The notes under the pieces are model-generated. The model was given only the letters and a program-made list of their open reading frames with translations, did not search any database and was not told the DNA's origin. This document shows, in pieces, positions 7,737-14,431 of a stretch of DNA of 39,120 bases. Source of the DNA: a virus; IMG/VR virus record IMGVR_UViG_3300039136_000145, positions 1 through 39,120 of that record; one strand, 5' to 3'. Position 1 is the first letter of the stretch, and each line of letters starts with the position of its first letter. The translations under genes were made by a program, and so were the position numbers.

Positions 7737-7909
7737 AAATAAGAACCATTCTCAACAAAACCGTGTGGGGGGTGATAATATTTATTAGAGGGGTAGTTCT
7801 CTCCCCTCCTTTGGAATCTTGAAAAGGTACCCCCCCTCACTTCGTTTCTGGGTCCCTTTTTGCTCTGCATCGGTGGCAATCATGCCTAAACTGTATTGGA
7901 GATTATGTC
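7737..7909. other. Rest of divergent intergenic region: G/C tracts and hairpins
   Basis: No gene is seen between 7606 and 7909. This part is unlike the AT-rich genome: a G6 tract (7767-7772), a C7 tract (7830-7836), and a hairpin GAGGGG/CCCCTC (7788-7808). A longer hairpin-like element at 7822-7861 (AAAAGG...CCTTTT with inner CCC/GGG) ends in T5 and could terminate rightward transcription. A 73-codon reverse frame here is rejected. In N4-type genomes the terminase end and the early end are the physical termini, so this junction might contain them. Confidence 0.45.
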
Positions 7910-8113
7910 ATGAAACTAACAAAGAAAGATTACAATAAAATTGTAAAGGCTTTAACTAAGGCAGGATACAAAGCTGAAGATGTGTACCCAGCACTAGAAC
8001 AGTCTGGATTTGCTGTAAGCATCAAAGGCAAAGTATACGAAGGTATCTATGCCAGCAGAGTCATCGCAATGATGCATCAGCAACAAGAGAAAGCTATAGC
8101 ATTAGAACTATAG
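7910..8113 (+). CDS. First rightward early gene, 67 aa, unknown
   Basis: MKLTKKDYNKIVKALTKAGY... is a basic, helical protein with GFAVSIKGKVYEGIYA in the middle and a charged helix at the end. The ATG follows a TGGAGATTATGTC leader. It is the first gene on the early strand and is followed at once by a strong terminator hairpin, so it is a monocistronic early unit. Basic charge and small size fit a nucleic-acid or host-factor binder, but nothing more can be said. Confidence 0.7.
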   Translation: MKLTKKDYNKIVKALTKAGYKAEDVYPALEQSGFAVSIKGKVYEGIYASRVIAMMHQQQEKAIALEL

Positions 8114-8117
8114 CCTT

Positions 8118-8155
8118 AAGCTGGACCAACGAAGTGTTGGTCCTAAAGCTTTTTC
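8118..8155 (+). terminator. Terminator after first early gene
   Basis: Stem GGACCAAC/GTTGGTCC (8 bp, GAAGT loop, 8123-8143), extended by AAGCT/AGCTT outside a TAA bulge, followed by T4-C-T4. Confidence 0.8.
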
Positions 8156-8168
8156 TTTTCCACCTTGC

Positions 8169-8214
8169 GAAGATAGAATCCCTCTTCCCACCCTTCGGGA
8201 GGGACCCTATCTTC
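8169..8214 (+). other. Long stable hairpin in leader of 8279 gene
   Basis: Stem GAAGATAG (8169-8176) with CTATCTTC (8207-8214), a 2x2 internal loop AA/CC, then TCCCTC (8179-8184) with GAGGGA (8199-8204). The 14 bp make it one of the most stable folds in the window. A pyrimidine-rich stretch follows. It may be a second terminator or an mRNA-stabilising leader. Confidence 0.6.
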
Positions 8215-8278
8215 TTCCTCTTCATTTGTGATATTGTCAGCTAGGTAGTTGGCAAAGCTTAATAATAAGGAGAAAGAT

Positions 8279-8482
8279 ATGGAATTAGTAGCATTAGTAG
8301 CGTTAGTAGCAGTAATTTTCTGGTGGGTCGGGTTTTTCAAATCTACTAGAAGATTAGCAAACATCGCCAATCGTGGGGCAACAAGCCTAGAGTTAGAGCA
8401 GCTGAAGTCGTTAAAAACTAAACACGACCCAGCTATAGTCAAAGAGCTTAAAACATACGCAGAAGAGTTCGACGCTCTGTAG
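8279..8482 (+). CDS. Small membrane protein, 67 aa
   Basis: The frame is open from 8249 but the ATG at 8279 has the AAGGAGAAAG leader and removes a hydrophilic extension. The protein begins MELVALVALVAVIFWWVGFF, a single N-terminal membrane segment, followed by a basic stretch (KSTRRLANIANRG) and a charged helical tail. Likely inner-membrane with a cytoplasmic tail; candidate host-takeover or superinfection-exclusion peptide, by analogy only. Confidence 0.7.
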   Translation: MELVALVALVAVIFWWVGFFKSTRRLANIANRGATSLELEQLKSLKTKHDPAIVKELKTYAEEFDAL

Positions 8483-8539
8483 CGTACAAGGACCTAGGTA
8501 TGTCAGTAAAAGACCTAATAAATAACTAAGGAGAAAGGT

Positions 8540-8608
8540 ATGTATAGCGATACAGACAGCCCAATAGAACCGACGCTTGAGGAAGTGTTGGATCAACTGC
8601 AGGAATAG
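8540..8608 (+). CDS. 22-aa acidic peptide
   Basis: MYSDTDSPIEPTLEEVLDQL plus QE-stop. It has the same AAGGAGAAAGGT leader as 8279, 9818 and 10601, and a GAAA hairpin begins at the base after the stop. The leader is the main support for translation. Confidence 0.55.
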   Translation: MYSDTDSPIEPTLEEVLDQLQE

Positions 8609-8628
8609 ACTAAGTCGAAAGGCTTAGT
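8609..8628 (+). other. GAAA-tetraloop hairpin
   Basis: ACTAAGTC-GAAA-GGCTTAGT, 8 bp with one wobble, immediately after the stop of the 22-aa gene. Only TTT follows, so it may be an RNA stability or processing element and not a strong terminator. Confidence 0.6.
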
Positions 8629-8667
8629 TTGCTGGTAAGTAAAATAGGATAAGTAAGGAGCAGTAGT

Positions 8668-8847
8668 ATGACAAGATTAGCAGTAATCAAAGTGACAGAA
8701 GATGGTCTAGGGACGTTACTAGTGGAAGGTCTTAAGACCTACTTAGGTGAAGTAAACAATAGAACGTTAGCTGAAATACAGGACACTTATAAGCTTCATG
8801 GTTTTAAAGTACGTATTGAAAGCACAGATAGGAATAGCGGTATGTAA
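8668..8847 (+). CDS. 59-aa small protein, unknown
   Basis: MTRLAVIKVTEDGLGTLLVE... followed by a helix (NNRTLAEIQDTYKLHG) and FKVRIESTDR. The beta-beta-alpha-beta pattern suggests a compact alpha/beta fold. RBS AAGGAG 8 nt upstream. It lies in the series of short early genes each separated by an RNA hairpin. No family recognised. Confidence 0.65.
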   Translation: MTRLAVIKVTEDGLGTLLVEGLKTYLGEVNNRTLAEIQDTYKLHGFKVRIESTDRNSGM

Positions 8848-8853
8848 TGTATG

Positions 8854-8875
8854 AGCTTAGCTGAAAGGCTAGGCT
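8854..8875 (+). other. GAAA-tetraloop hairpin
   Basis: AGCTTAGCT-GAAA-GGCTAGGCT, 9 bp including G-T wobbles, 6 nt after the stop of the 59-aa gene. It mirrors the 8609-8628 element. Confidence 0.55.
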
Positions 8876-8900
8876 TAAAGGTAAAACAAGATAGGATAGT

Positions 8901-9020
8901 ATGAAAGGTGAGATAATCCAAAAGTGGGGATCTGTCCCTATTTCGTATGAAAAATTAGACAGAAGTGGGGATTACGTGACAGTTTTTAGCTATTTTACGT
9001 TTAAATTTGACAGTTTCTAA
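8901..9020 (+). CDS. 39-aa small protein, tentative
   Basis: MKGEIIQKWGSVPISYEKLD... ending YFTFKFDSF. A weak AGGA leader precedes the ATG. The AGTGGGGAT sequence occurs twice within it (8923 and 8953 area). Translation is uncertain. Confidence 0.4.
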   Translation: MKGEIIQKWGSVPISYEKLDRSGDYVTVFSYFTFKFDSF

Positions 9021-9091
9021 AAATTTGAAAAATCCAACCACCAAACTAGGCTTATCAGAATACATACACCAACGTACAGACATTAAACTAT

Positions 9092-9117
9092 AGCCTATGA
9101 CTTCGTAGGTTATGGCT
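9092..9117 (+). other. Bulged hairpin before 9158 gene
   Basis: AGCC-T-ATGAC / GTTAT-GGCT with loop TTCGTAG: 9 bp with one bulged T. It continues the pattern of a hairpin in each early intergenic gap. Positions 9021-9157 contain no gene. Confidence 0.45.
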
Positions 9118-9157
9118 TACTGTCTTAGTAAGATAACATTAATAACTGGAGATATAT

Positions 9158-9754
9158 ATGAACAACACATTAGCACAAAAACTACAAGCACGTAAAGAGA
9201 CACTAACTGCGGCAGCTGAATTCAGCGACTCTGCATTAGACCAACTAGCCCAGAACGAGCTAGGTCAAGATAGTATTGACAAGTTAACCGAACTTACAGA
9301 CCAAATGCATAAACTGGTCAAGGCAGGTAACAGCAACACTTGGGAAACACCACCGAAATGGGAGCATGGCCCAGTTAACGGTATGATTGGTAAGTTCCTA
9401 AGCCAATGGGTTTATCTACCTGATGCTCTTAAATCTCATATGGGGCTAACAATCCCAGCAACAGCATTTACAGCTGAAGACTTACAAGCTTGGGGTAAAC
9501 TAACCCGTTGTACTCCACTAGGTGAGCTACTACCATCAGAACAACCTGACCTAGATGCAGTTAAATTGCAAGTAGAACTAGTTAAAGCTTACTTGGGTCT
9601 ACCTTATGTACCTGAGGTTATGTCCCAAGAGCAATGGGATAAGAAAGAACAGCTAGCCGAGATTAAGGCTCAGACCAAAGAAGCAACCATCGCTAAAGCC
9701 TTATTAGAGGAAGAGGCAGCTAAAGAGGAAGGAATCGCTACCTTCACTGTATAA
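9158..9754 (+). CDS. 198-aa protein upstream of RNA polymerase, unknown
   Basis: Helical protein with an N-terminal coiled-coil-like region (LAQKLQARKETLTAAAEFSD), a central Trp/Pro-rich domain (TWETPPKWEHGPVNGMIGKF, LPDALKSHMGLTIPATAF) and a Lys/Glu/Ala helix near the C-terminus (AKALLEEEAAKEEG). RBS TGGAG. It directly precedes the two RNAP genes and may belong to the same middle-transcription unit, perhaps as an accessory factor like the N4 proteins that act with RNAPII; this is inferred from position only. Confidence 0.6.
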   Translation: MNNTLAQKLQARKETLTAAAEFSDSALDQLAQNELGQDSIDKLTELTDQMHKLVKAGNSNTWETPPKWEHGPVNGMIGKFLSQWVYLPDALKSHMGLTIPATAFTAEDLQAWGKLTRCTPLGELLPSEQPDLDAVKLQVELVKAYLGLPYVPEVMSQEQWDKKEQLAEIKAQTKEATIAKALLEEEAAKEEGIATFTV

Positions 9755-9760
9755 ATCTTA

Positions 9761-9777
9761 ACTGGAGCCTGACCAGT
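9761..9777 (+). other. Intergenic hairpin before RNAP genes
   Basis: ACTGG-AGCCTGA-CCAGT, 5 bp. An alternative pairing CCTG (9768-9771) with CAGG (9784-9787) is mutually exclusive with it. Confidence 0.35.
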
Positions 9778-9817
9778 ATAAAACAGGTTAACCAAACAAT
9801 TTACTAAGGAGAAAGTT

Positions 9818-10573
9818 ATGCGAAAACAATTACTTATGGGAAAGTTACCACTACCAAGTAAGGATAAGTTTGAATTGCATGTCGGTAGTATAGTTACCGA
9901 TATAATAGAGCAAATGTGGAACTCTCTGTGGTTCAACTATTGTGCCAACTTAGGGACAACCTCGTCTATTTACTGGATGGAAAAGTTAGGTCCTGAGAAC
10001 ACTAAGAGTTACCTAAGTGCCTTAGCTAGTTTACAAGCTTCTGGTTGGATAGTAATGGACACTCGTTCTAATTTCTCCAGTATCGCCTTAAATACGGAAA
10101 AACTGCTAGAGTACATTACAGAGGAAGAACTGAGCGAGATTCGTTATTTAAAACGCTTTGATAAATACTTGCCACATGTAGATGAGTCTGTTCAACATGG
10201 CTTAGCAGAAGTCTACGTTAAAGGCAAACCAACAGGTCGTAAGCTATCTAGGTCTGGTATGGAAGTAGGGGCTAAGTCTCAATTTACTTTTGATAGAGCA
10301 GCCTTAACCAAGCACTTTGATGTAGTAAGAGCAGATGTAAGAAAGGGTATCGAAAACACCTTAGAAAAGCATCCTCAAATGGCAGATGATGGAGCAAACT
10401 ATGCTGAAATATTAGACGGAGTACTAGAGCACCTAGCTAATGAAACAGTAGTGTGTAACATGGGTGTAAACAAGGTTGATAGCCGTGGAAGAGCTATTAA
10501 ATCACACCTAGATAAGATAATGAACCCTGTAGGGTTTAAGATGGCAAGAGCCTTATTGGTTATACCAGAATAA
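9818..10573 (+). CDS. N4-like RNA polymerase II small subunit (RNAP1)
   Basis: A 251-aa protein that matches the N-terminal part of a T7-type polymerase. Its C-terminus carries the T/DxxGR motif as DSRGR (residues 221-225) followed by MNPVGFKMARALLVI, which aligns with the T7 RNAP segment DWRGR...FNPQGNDMTKGLL. The chain then stops, and the palm motifs are on the next gene. N4 RNAPII is a heterodimer of ~30 and ~46 kDa subunits (gp15, gp16) with this organisation. It would transcribe middle genes. SD AAGGAGAAAG; 27 nt before the next ORF. Confidence 0.85.
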   Translation: MRKQLLMGKLPLPSKDKFELHVGSIVTDIIEQMWNSLWFNYCANLGTTSSIYWMEKLGPENTKSYLSALASLQASGWIVMDTRSNFSSIALNTEKLLEYITEEELSEIRYLKRFDKYLPHVDESVQHGLAEVYVKGKPTGRKLSRSGMEVGAKSQFTFDRAALTKHFDVVRADVRKGIENTLEKHPQMADDGANYAEILDGVLEHLANETVVCNMGVNKVDSRGRAIKSHLDKIMNPVGFKMARALLVIPE

Positions 10574-10600
10574 GTAATAACAACGCAAAAGGAGAAAACT

Positions 10601-11641
10601 ATGCGTAAAATAGCGACTAAAATAGGTCAGGAAGCTATATTCCTGTTCATAGCCGAACTAAACGGGTACAAAGTAGGTACTACAGACGGCAAGTTAGAGT
10701 TTGGTAAAAAGTGTTGGGTTGCAGGTGCTAGACCTCATGATCCACAAGAATTAATATGGGCTGAACGTCTGTATAAGGAGCTGTATGGTTATGAGATAGC
10801 TCTATTGGAAGGTAAAGACTACTACTGGTCAGTACCAATCGAACTAGATGTAGCTGCATCAATGTTACAAATCATCGGAGCTTTGTTAGGAGATAAGCAG
10901 CTTCTAACTATTACAAATGTGCTTACAGATGGTGAGTTAAACGACCCTTGGGGACAGATTAACAATGTAGTACGTAGTAAGTCCAAAATGGTGTTAATGC
11001 GTCAACTGTATGGCTCAGGTCAATCAGCTGCAGACATCTTAGATGCGTTTGAAGAAGACTACACAGCTCAAGATATTATTAATCTAGAGCAAGGTCTTAG
11101 TACAGGTGCTTATGGTGTAGCTAACGCATTCAAAACGTTCATTATTAAGAACTGTAATCTAGCTCCGGTAATCTACCCTAAAGTGTGGAATGACCAGCTA
11201 GAGGTACCTTGTAATAGACATCACGTACATGGTGAGAAGCCTATAGTGTACTCAATGCTTAATAGTAAAGGATCAGTACAAAAGCTAGTGCACTGGCAGA
11301 CAGAATCTACTCCTGATACAAAAGCATTCAAAAGATGGACTGTAACAGGTCTAATCCATGGTATTGATGCTCAAATAGTTAATAATATCATGGATAAGTT
11401 AGATTGGGCCTTTGATGTACATGATGCAGTTATTTGTAACCCAGAAGACGCTTTAAAGGTTAGAAAACTCTACGCTAAAGAGCTTAAAGCTGTATATGAC
11501 AATAGAGAAACAATCCTAAACAACTACTTCCGCTCTGTGGGCATCAAAGCTACACCGGACGTTAAAGCTGAATGGAAAGCACTCAAAGAACGTATTGAAT
11601 CAGTAGAACACTTTGAATGCTCTATGTGGGCTATGAAGTAA
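10601..11641 (+). CDS. N4-like RNA polymerase II large subunit (RNAP2)
   Basis: A 346-aa palm/fingers subunit. Motif A is ELDVAASMLQ with catalytic D83. Motif B is R125-SKSK129...Y137-G138, with the same +4 and +12 spacing as T7 R627/K631/Y639. Motif C is DVHDAVI with H274-D275 (T7 H811-D812). So both catalytic aspartates are kept, and the subunit is expected to be active only together with RNAP1, which supplies the DxxGR motif. Preceded by the AAAGGAGAAAACT leader. Confidence 0.9.
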   Translation: MRKIATKIGQEAIFLFIAELNGYKVGTTDGKLEFGKKCWVAGARPHDPQELIWAERLYKELYGYEIALLEGKDYYWSVPIELDVAASMLQIIGALLGDKQLLTITNVLTDGELNDPWGQINNVVRSKSKMVLMRQLYGSGQSAADILDAFEEDYTAQDIINLEQGLSTGAYGVANAFKTFIIKNCNLAPVIYPKVWNDQLEVPCNRHHVHGEKPIVYSMLNSKGSVQKLVHWQTESTPDTKAFKRWTVTGLIHGIDAQIVNNIMDKLDWAFDVHDAVICNPEDALKVRKLYAKELKAVYDNRETILNNYFRSVGIKATPDVKAEWKALKERIESVEHFECSMWAMK

Positions 11642-11647
11642 GATAAA

Positions 11648-11671
11648 GTAGCTAGGTAACTGCTTAGCTAC
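11648..11671 (+). other. Hairpin after RNAP2
   Basis: GTAGCTA (11648-11654) pairs perfectly with TAGCTAC (11665-11671), 10-nt loop, no T-run. Likely an RNA processing or pausing element between the RNAP pair and the 11695 gene. Confidence 0.45.
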
Positions 11672-11694
11672 AAACCAAATTAAGGAAAATAACT

Positions 11695-12009
11695 ATGAAA
11701 ATCATTAACTTAACACCACATACAATCAATGAAACTACTACTAGTTCTGAATACAAAGCTAGCGGTATAGTAGCTAGGCTGAACAGTCAGGTGAAAGCTG
11801 TAAAAGAGGTAAACGGTATACCTATCTACTCCAAACAATTTGGGGAGGTAGAAAACCTACCTGCTCCGGTTAAGGGTACTTATTACATCGTAAGCGGGTT
11901 GATGCTAGACCATGCTAAACGTATGGGTAGAGTAGACCTGCTAGCTCCAGGTGAGTTAGTAAGGAACGAACAAGGACAGCCAGTAGGTTGTAAAGGGTTC
12001 GTAATGTAA
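11695..12009 (+). CDS. Widespread phage 'NLTPH' protein, unknown function
   Basis: A 104-aa protein beginning MKIINLTPHTINE, with ASGIVARLNSQ, FGEVENLPAPVKGTYYIVSG and PGELVRNEQGQPVGCKGF. I recognise this arrangement from a small conserved family found in many phages and some bacteria; no biochemical function is known to me. The length is normal for the family. SD TAAGGAAAATAACT. It ends just before a T-tract region that probably stops transcription. Confidence 0.75.
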   Translation: MKIINLTPHTINETTTSSEYKASGIVARLNSQVKAVKEVNGIPIYSKQFGEVENLPAPVKGTYYIVSGLMLDHAKRMGRVDLLAPGELVRNEQGQPVGCKGFVM

Positions 12010-12030
12010 AAATAAGGTGGATTGGTGGCT

Positions 12031-12095
12031 ATTAGTTACTAATCTGCTTTTTTTTTATTAAGAGGATAGGACATTTTTTTTCTATTTTTTTTTTT
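12031..12095 (+). terminator. Weak hairpin followed by three poly-T tracts
   Basis: ATTAG-TTA-CTAAT (12031-12043) is followed by T9 (12048-12056), T8 (12074-12081) and T11 (12085-12095). The stem is short, but the T runs would favour transcript release. The tracts are also slippage-prone. Confidence 0.4.
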
Positions 12096-12108
12096 CTAGA
12101 AAAAGTAA

Positions 12109-12246
12109 AGAAAACATAAACTTACAGTAAGAGAAACACTAGATTGGTATGAAGTAATAAATATAGAGCACTCTCACGATCTAATAGAAGGTAAACCTCC
12201 TATTGAACAAAGGTATACTTTATTTAAACAACTCTACGAAAAATAA
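12109..12246 (+). pseudogene. Coding remnant without a start codon
   Basis: From a TAA at 12106 to a TAA at 12244 there is an open stretch reading ...TVRETLDWYEVINIEHSHDL... ending TLFKQLYEK. It looks protein-like, but has no ATG, GTG or TTG in frame. It begins right after the poly-T region, so the 5' part was probably lost by slippage or deletion. Nothing else is seen between 12010 and 12255. Confidence 0.45.
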
Positions 12247-12255
12247 GGAGATACT

Positions 12256-12462
12256 ATGCCTATTACTGATAAAAAGATAACAGCTGTATCTTTGGGTACT
12301 AATGATAGCCATGAGATTATTTTAATGGTTACAGAGTCTTTTACCTTAGCTGGTGAAGTCTCTTGTAATGGGGATTATTTCCCTGATAGAAATAATATAG
12401 TAACAAGACCTGCAAAGGTTAAAGATATCCCTGCTGTATCTAAAATACTTAATTTAACCTAG
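12256..12462 (+). CDS. 68-aa protein, unknown
   Basis: MPITDKKITAVSLGTNDSHE... is beta-rich at the start, with a single Cys (GEVSCNGDYFPDR) and a helical end. Strong SD AAGGAGATACT. The next gene begins within 10 nt, suggesting a two-gene unit. No family recognised. Confidence 0.65.
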   Translation: MPITDKKITAVSLGTNDSHEIILMVTESFTLAGEVSCNGDYFPDRNNIVTRPAKVKDIPAVSKILNLT

Positions 12463-12471
12463 GTGTCTATC

Positions 12472-12729
12472 ATGAGGTCAGAACTTTTAAAGCTTACACC
12501 AAAGCAACAAGAAATGATGCAAAATATCCCAGTAGCAATACATTACGAAGGGGTATTTGAACATATCACTATACTCTCTGTAGAAGATGATTTTAGTTGT
12601 ATTGGGTTAAGGTGCACTATATGTCCCTTCAACACTAGCTCAACCATTATAACATGTAAACCTGATAAAGAAATCTTAGAAACCCTACGTAATATTGCTA
12701 AAGAACAGCACCCACAACTCTTTATATAA
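12472..12729 (+). CDS. Tagged small protein (C-terminus QHPQLFI), four cysteines
   Basis: An 85-aa protein. ATG 12472 is chosen because it has AGG 8 nt upstream; a GTG at 12463 is also in frame. It has SCIGLRCTICPF in the middle, a possible metal- or disulfide-binding cluster, and ends NIAKEQHPQLFI, the only copy with Gln instead of Glu after the proline. It is isolated, ~5.5 kb from the next tagged gene on this strand. Confidence 0.65.
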   Translation: MRSELLKLTPKQQEMMQNIPVAIHYEGVFEHITILSVEDDFSCIGLRCTICPFNTSSTIITCKPDKEILETLRNIAKEQHPQLFI

Positions 12730-12809
12730 AAGTACCCAAAACATACACAGAACTTTTTAAAAAATCGTTATTTTTACATACACTAACCTACATATAAAAG
12801 GAGTGTTTT

Positions 12810-13151
12810 ATGGACCTTAAAGAATTGCTATCAGAAGATATGACAATTACGATAAAACGACTTAGAGTAGAGAAAGAACAAGATTGGGTTGCTTCAAACA
12901 ATAATGTTCCTATCCTAACTATTCCAGAGGGTGTCAAAATCCAAATCTTAATGCCTACTAATAATGCTACAGTCCGATTCTTTGCATTCCTCCCTGATGG
13001 AACTAGAAAGTCAATCTATTGGGACGATAAAGGAGCATTAGCTGCTATGGATAAACCTTATTGGGAAGTCTATCCTGTAAATGGTGACGTATCTAGGCAC
13101 TATGCAGATGATGAAGATGGTCTATGGGAAGCTATAAAAGCACCTATCTAA
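12810..13151 (+). CDS. 113-aa protein, unknown
   Basis: A mostly beta protein: DMTITIKRLRVEKEQDWV, VPILTIPEGVKIQILMPT, TVRFFAFLPDGTRKSIYWD. The pattern resembles a small jelly-roll or OB-like domain. Strong SD AAAGGAG. The ~80-nt gap upstream has only A/T tracts. No family recognised; no tag at its C-terminus (EAIKAPI). Confidence 0.65.
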   Translation: MDLKELLSEDMTITIKRLRVEKEQDWVASNNNVPILTIPEGVKIQILMPTNNATVRFFAFLPDGTRKSIYWDDKGALAAMDKPYWEVYPVNGDVSRHYADDEDGLWEAIKAPI

Positions 13152-13206
13152 ACTTAATAACTAAAAGGAATACACTTATTTCTATTCATGTACCTAGGAG
13201 GAAAAT

Positions 13207-13698
13207 ATGAGAAACCCACTTAGGACCTTCTTACATACCTTTTATAAGGCATTTACAGAACACCCATTCTATTCACTCCTATTTGTAGTAGGTATTCTTA
13301 TTTTTTTCTTAATGCCTATACTCTTCGTAATAGGAGTAATACTAGTTATTGTGTATGAATCTTGGAGTACTCGTACTACAAAGACAGACCACACTTATGT
13401 GCCTCACGATAACAGAGAAGTACCTATAACATCAGGTATCTATACACCTAGATCAGCAAAACAGGCTTACTTAAACTCCAAAGATTGGTGGAAAAAGAAG
13501 CAACTCATACTAGCTAGAGATAACTACAAATGTCAAATGTGTGGAGATACAGAAACCCAACTCAACATACATCATATCACTTATGAACGTTTAGGAAATG
13601 AAGACCTAGGTGATCTGGTATGTATATGTGAAACCTGCCATTCTGCTCTTCATGCAGAACTAGGTTACGCTCAAGACCAAACTTATCCTATCAAGTAG
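13207..13698 (+). CDS. Membrane-anchored HNH endonuclease
   Basis: A 163-aa protein with two parts. Residues ~18-58 are strongly hydrophobic (FYSLLFVVGILIFFLMPILF, VIGVILVIVYE), one long or two short membrane segments. Residues ~96-155 are an HNH domain: KKKQLILARDNYKCQMCG, NIHHITYERLGNEDLGDL, CICETCHSALH. The CxxC pairs would bind zinc and the HH is the catalytic start. Phage HNH enzymes are normally soluble (homing, packaging), so the anchor is unusual. SD TAGGAGGAAAAT. Confidence 0.8.
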   Translation: MRNPLRTFLHTFYKAFTEHPFYSLLFVVGILIFFLMPILFVIGVILVIVYESWSTRTTKTDHTYVPHDNREVPITSGIYTPRSAKQAYLNSKDWWKKKQLILARDNYKCQMCGDTETQLNIHHITYERLGNEDLGDLVCICETCHSALHAELGYAQDQTYPIK

Positions 13699-13706
13699 AG
13701 GTTACT

Positions 13707-13811
13707 ATGAAAGAGGGGTATCATGTAGTTGCAGGAAATTACGAAGATAATCCTATAAATATTAAATACACTAATACTTTTGATACTCTTGAAGAGGTTA
13801 TCAAGATGTAG
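13707..13811 (+). CDS. 34-aa peptide
   Basis: MKEGYHVVAGNYEDNPINIK... ending LEEVIKM. GAGGTTACT leader gives a reasonable ribosome-binding site, 8 nt after the HNH stop. It may be an intact small protein or a shortened one. Unknown. Confidence 0.5.
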   Translation: MKEGYHVVAGNYEDNPINIKYTNTFDTLEEVIKM

Positions 13812-13904
13812 ATAGTATTTTTAACTGTTCTGTTGTTTATATTATATATAAAGAGCGATTCTTAGATTTAATATATAAAGGATTTACTTTATAGGAGTAT
13901 ATTG

Positions 13905-13982
13905 ATGAGACCAGAAAACATATTAATGAATAGCTTAGCTATCCTTATCATAGGTTCTATTATACTTTATAACATACCTTAA
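13905..13982 (+). CDS. 25-aa transmembrane peptide
   Basis: MRPENILMNSLAILIIGSII plus LYNIP-stop: a polar start followed by one hydrophobic segment of ~17 residues. AGGAG 9 nt before the ATG. Single-span peptides of this size are common among host-modifying phage genes; function unknown. A hairpin starts at the base after its stop. Confidence 0.5.
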   Translation: MRPENILMNSLAILIIGSIILYNIP

Positions 13983-14076
13983 AATAGATTGTCTAAATCT
14001 ATTACACCTCTCTTCTCCCTATTCTCTATATATATAGAGACTTTGACTTAAACTATCTTTTGTAAAAGCTAGTTTA
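13983..14076 (+). other. Three consecutive AT-rich hairpins
   Basis: (1) AATAGATT-GTCTA-AATCTATT, 13983-14003, perfect 8 bp. (2) An 18-nt palindrome of TCTCTATA/TATAGAGA at 14023-14040. (3) TAAACTA/TAGTTTA plus inner CTTTT/AAAAG, 14049-14076. They occupy the gap between the 25-aa gene and the 14130 gene; 14077-14129 has nothing else apart from an AT-rich leader. Confidence 0.55.
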
Positions 14077-14129
14077 GCATATATTCAAAGAAAGTAAATA
14101 CAAATATAAAAATTATTTTAGGAGCCATT

Positions 14130-14426
14130 ATGGAAGATTTTAAATGGTTAAAGAGTAAATACGGTAGTGATGGATGGGAATGGTACTACAGACAATTAAA
14201 ATTCCGTACGGTAGTTCTTTACAGCATACCTCTCCTTATACTACTTGCAATAGTAGCAGTACCTGAGTTGAATATTCTTATAACACTACTATTACAAATA
14301 GTTTCTTTAATTATAGTACATCAAATAGTTAAAAAAGATATTAAAGAAACATCAAAGAAAGCAAATAGTTTTATACACTGGTACTTTAAAGACTTGGAAG
14401 AACGTATCAGAATACTATCTAAATAA
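14130..14426 (+). CDS. Two-span membrane protein, 98 aa
   Basis: Hydrophilic start (MEDFKWLKSKYGSDGWEWYY), two membrane segments (VVLYSIPLLILLAIVAV and ILITLLLQIVSLIIVHQIV) with a short loop, then a charged tail (KKDIKETSKKANSFIHWYFK). This hairpin topology fits a holin-like or exclusion protein, but the long charged tail and location in the early/middle region make lysis unlikely. SD AGGAGCC. It is directly upstream of the tRNA gene. Confidence 0.6.
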   Translation: MEDFKWLKSKYGSDGWEWYYRQLKFRTVVLYSIPLLILLAIVAVPELNILITLLLQIVSLIIVHQIVKKDIKETSKKANSFIHWYFKDLEERIRILSK

Positions 14427-14431
14427 ACAAT

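Noticed and set aside
7658-7879. Reverse-strand 73-codon frame in the divergent region
   Set aside because: It covers the repeats, the G/C tracts and hairpins; composition is not protein-like and it has no RBS.
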